From the NCBI GenBank assembly GCA_947165045.1, contig CAMUYW010000004.1:1-64000 (forward strand): a stretch of 64,000 bases of DNA, given 5' to 3'. The translations under genes and the position numbers were made by a program. The notes beneath the pieces are model-generated. The model saw nothing but the letters and a program-made list of their open reading frames with translations, had not been told where the DNA came from and searched no databases. This document shows positions 62,303 to 64,000 of the stretch, piece after piece (the first letter of the stretch is position 1; every line of letters starts with the position of its first letter). The DNA is from an uncultured Fibrobacter sp. GTDB lineage: Bacteria; Fibrobacterota; Fibrobacteria; Fibrobacterales; Fibrobacteraceae.

Positions 62303-63820
62303 TTAACAATCTTTCAATTTGATACGTTTCATTAAAGAAGGGGGGATTTGCTTGAAAACGAGCAATAACAACACATATAGCATGTACCATAAGCCTCCAA
62401 TTAAAAAAATCCATGGCAAACATTCAAATCGGCTTTTGGTTGAATAATCAACAAACGTAAAAATATAGTAAAGCAATACTGTTGGGATAATGGCTAATAA
62501 AATTGGAACCACTATCGGACTAATGATGACGCCTTTGTTTAGTTGTAAAAGGGTAGGGTAGTAATATAGGTAATTAAAAATGATAATTCCCATAACATAC
62601 AGGAAATACGCCAAAATTGCCGACCCCATTCCTATGTGTGGTGCTAAAAAAGCATTGAGAAAAATTGATATTACGCAAAAGATTGCTGTTGCCCATACTA
62701 AGGGTTTTGTCTTTCCAATCGCAAGTACCAGACTATTGCAAACACTTGTTGGTAAATTTAAACAAAAAGCAATAATTGCAAAGTCAAGCCAGAAAGACAA
62801 TTCAATATATTCCGCACCAACAATGAATGCCAACAGTCCCTTTGCACATAATAAAATTGGCATACATAGGCACATGCATAAAATAGTTGATATTTTACTA
62901 CCATTTTTTATGTATGCTGTCAACTCTGCAATATTGTCTTTTTTCGCAACAATGACAGAAGCCTTTGGCAATAACAGCGAAGACAAAATTCCGTTTATGG
63001 ACAAAATGAATGATGGCAGCAACTGCACAATATTATAATGGGCTACAGCAATAGCTGCAGAACTAGCAAACATTCCCAATATAATTGGTCTGGATGATGC
63101 AGCACACATTTGAAAAAAACTAAGAACAAAAATGGACAAACTGTAAATCAAAATTATTTTAAAGTTTGCCCAATCAAATTTTGGAAATAAAGAAGTTACC
63201 AAATGCATTTTTTTTGATAAATAGGCATAAGGAACAACAAGTACAGCTAAGAAAAAGGAGAAAAAGAAAAAATAAAATTCAATTGAAAACTTGCCATAAA
63301 TCGTTAAATAAATCAAAGCTATTTTAAATGCTGCCACAAAACACATCATTTTATGAACAAAGGCTATTTTTTGAGCGGCTGTTAAAAGTTGGGAAAATAC
63401 GGCGCCAATCCAATTGATAATCGCGAAAAAAGCGGATATCCACAAAAACTTTTGCAACAATTCGAATTGAGTGTCAGAAATGCTAAAAAAATTCCTACCC
63501 CATAAAGCAAGAATTATCAATATTCCCGCATTAATTATGCCGATTATGCCATAAAAGGAGACGCTCGTTCTAACAACGCTATCAAGCAAAGTAACCTTTT
63601 TCTCATAAATCCATTGAGAAAAGAATTTCACGGCACCAACGTGCATTCCCAAGTCTAATAGATGCATGTAAGCGTTTACCGAAGTAGCAAGTGTCAGAAC
63701 TCCATAATTTTCAACTTTAAAATAAGATAGTAACAGCGGAACGGAAATTACACCAAAAATAGAATTTAAAATTTTGGCGAGGACCCCCCACGAAAAAGAA
63801 GACGCATAATAATTAGCCAT
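62303..63820 (-). CDS. wzx: Wzx-type polysaccharide flippase (second copy)
   Basis: The 505-residue polytopic protein has FSWGVLAKILNSIFGVISVPLLLSYF at the start, LATSVNAYMHLLDLG near 45 and SLFPKFDWANFKIILIYSLSIFVLSFF near 220. It is paralogous to the flippase at 45456-46949 (shared PKFDWA and FxLDLG regions). It is AT-rich and belongs to a second, minus-strand polysaccharide locus extending beyond the window. The 150 bases between its stop and the DUF262 gene hold no recognised gene. Confidence 0.87.
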   Translation of the reverse strand: MANYYASSFSWGVLAKILNSIFGVISVPLLLSYFKVENYGVLTLATSVNAYMHLLDLGMHVGAVKFFSQWIYEKKVTLLDSVVRTSVSFYGIIGIINAGILIILALWGRNFFSISDTQFELLQKFLWISAFFAIINWIGAVFSQLLTAAQKIAFVHKMMCFVAAFKIALIYLTIYGKFSIEFYFFFFSFFLAVLVVPYAYLSKKMHLVTSLFPKFDWANFKIILIYSLSIFVLSFFQMCAASSRPIILGMFASSAAIAVAHYNIVQLLPSFILSINGILSSLLLPKASVIVAKKDNIAELTAYIKNGSKISTILCMCLCMPILLCAKGLLAFIVGAEYIELSFWLDFAIIAFCLNLPTSVCNSLVLAIGKTKPLVWATAIFCVISIFLNAFLAPHIGMGSAILAYFLYVMGIIIFNYLYYYPTLLQLNKGVIISPIVVPILLAIIPTVLLYYIFTFVDYSTKSRFECLPWIFLIGGLWYMLYVLLLLVFKQIPPSLMKRIKLKDC

Positions 63821-63998
63821 TATTTTTTCCTAATTTTTTCCATATTTTTTTAGGAACTCTCCACAATAGTGATATAGGACTTTCATGAAGTCTAATTCGC
63901 CATTTTAAGCATTTGTTTATCGCATAGAGATAACCATTTTCTTTATACAAAGATCTGAACTTCCTATATAAAGGATGTTTTGGGTATGGTCTTTGTAA
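63813..63998 (-). CDS. C-terminal end of an upstream gene of the second glycan locus (partial)
   Basis: The minus-strand frame enters from the right edge and reads 61 codons (including ENGYLYAINKCLKWRIRLHE and VPKKIWKKLG) to a TAA that overlaps the start of the flippase gene by 8 bases. The basic, aromatic tail would fit a glycosyltransferase or a capsule-related enzyme, but no motif is present in this fragment. Confidence 0.6.
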   Translation of the reverse strand, partial: LQRPYPKHPLYRKFRSLYKENGYLYAINKCLKWRIRLHESPISLLWRVPKKIWKKLGKNNG

Positions 63999-64000
63999 CG

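Noticed and set aside
62226..62423. Minus-strand frame at the end of the second flippase
   Set aside because: It overlaps the flippase gene in another frame and matches no family. It is probably chance.

Overview
The window comes from a member of Fibrobacterota, most likely the genus Fibrobacter. The evidence is a TIGR02147-family protein (a paralogous family first defined in F. succinogenes) placed directly in front of a lipoprotein gene, Ser-rich linkers after lipoprotein signal peptides, a CotH/lamin-tail lipoprotein, a glycine-rich AgmX/TonB-like protein and an outer-membrane barrel protein. No rRNA or other taxonomic marker is present, so this rests on gene content.

From 1 to about 33.5 kb the window is ordinary chromosomal backbone with moderate GC. 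It holds the rod-shape operon mreB-mreC-mreD-mrdA-rodA, comF, an HD-GYP regulator, a CotH lipoprotein, menG(ubiE)-ubiX, a minus-strand operon ftsX-envC-like-holB-recJ-hypothetical, ybbR-tsaD, birA, a ubiA-type prenyltransferase with a small membrane protein, two pseudopilins, several envelope proteins, and tRNA genes for Ser(UGA), Phe(GAA), Leu(UAA) and Leu(CAG). Short palindromic repeats beginning GTCAT(C/T)C are scattered between these genes.

From 33.5 to 39.2 kb the sequence is an accessory patch. A pair of genes, an AAA ATPase and a small protein with a D...E-x-K nuclease-like signature, lies between two 43-bp direct repeats, one of which is the 3' end of the upstream lipoprotein gene. 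Next come a second AAA ATPase and broken genes: a tyrosine recombinase, an Rpn/PD-(D/E)XK transposase-like gene, a GIY-YIG nuclease and two more PD-(D/E)XK tails.

From 39.2 to 56.8 kb an AT-rich surface-polysaccharide cluster runs on the + strand. It holds an aminotransferase (WecE type), glycosyltransferases, two pyruvyl-transferase-like proteins, an SDR with a MenD-like ThDP enzyme, a Wzx flippase, a Wzy-like polymerase, acyltransferases and an iron-sulfur F420-dehydrogenase-beta-like protein. One glycosyltransferase gene is partly duplicated on both sides of wzy. Two acyltransferase genes carry runs of eight G, one in frame and one frameshifted, which suggests phase variation.

From 56.8 to 62.2 kb lies a second accessory patch. 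It has an IS256-type transposase remnant, a DUF4393 (Abi-alpha) protein, a lipoprotein, an AAA-ATPase-like remnant and a tight three-gene operon (DUF262 protein, DUF3696-type ATPase, possible PLD-like protein) that looks like a defence system. The window ends at 62.3-64 kb in a second polysaccharide locus on the minus strand, with another Wzx flippase and the end of an upstream gene. The accessory patch therefore sits between two oppositely oriented glycan loci.
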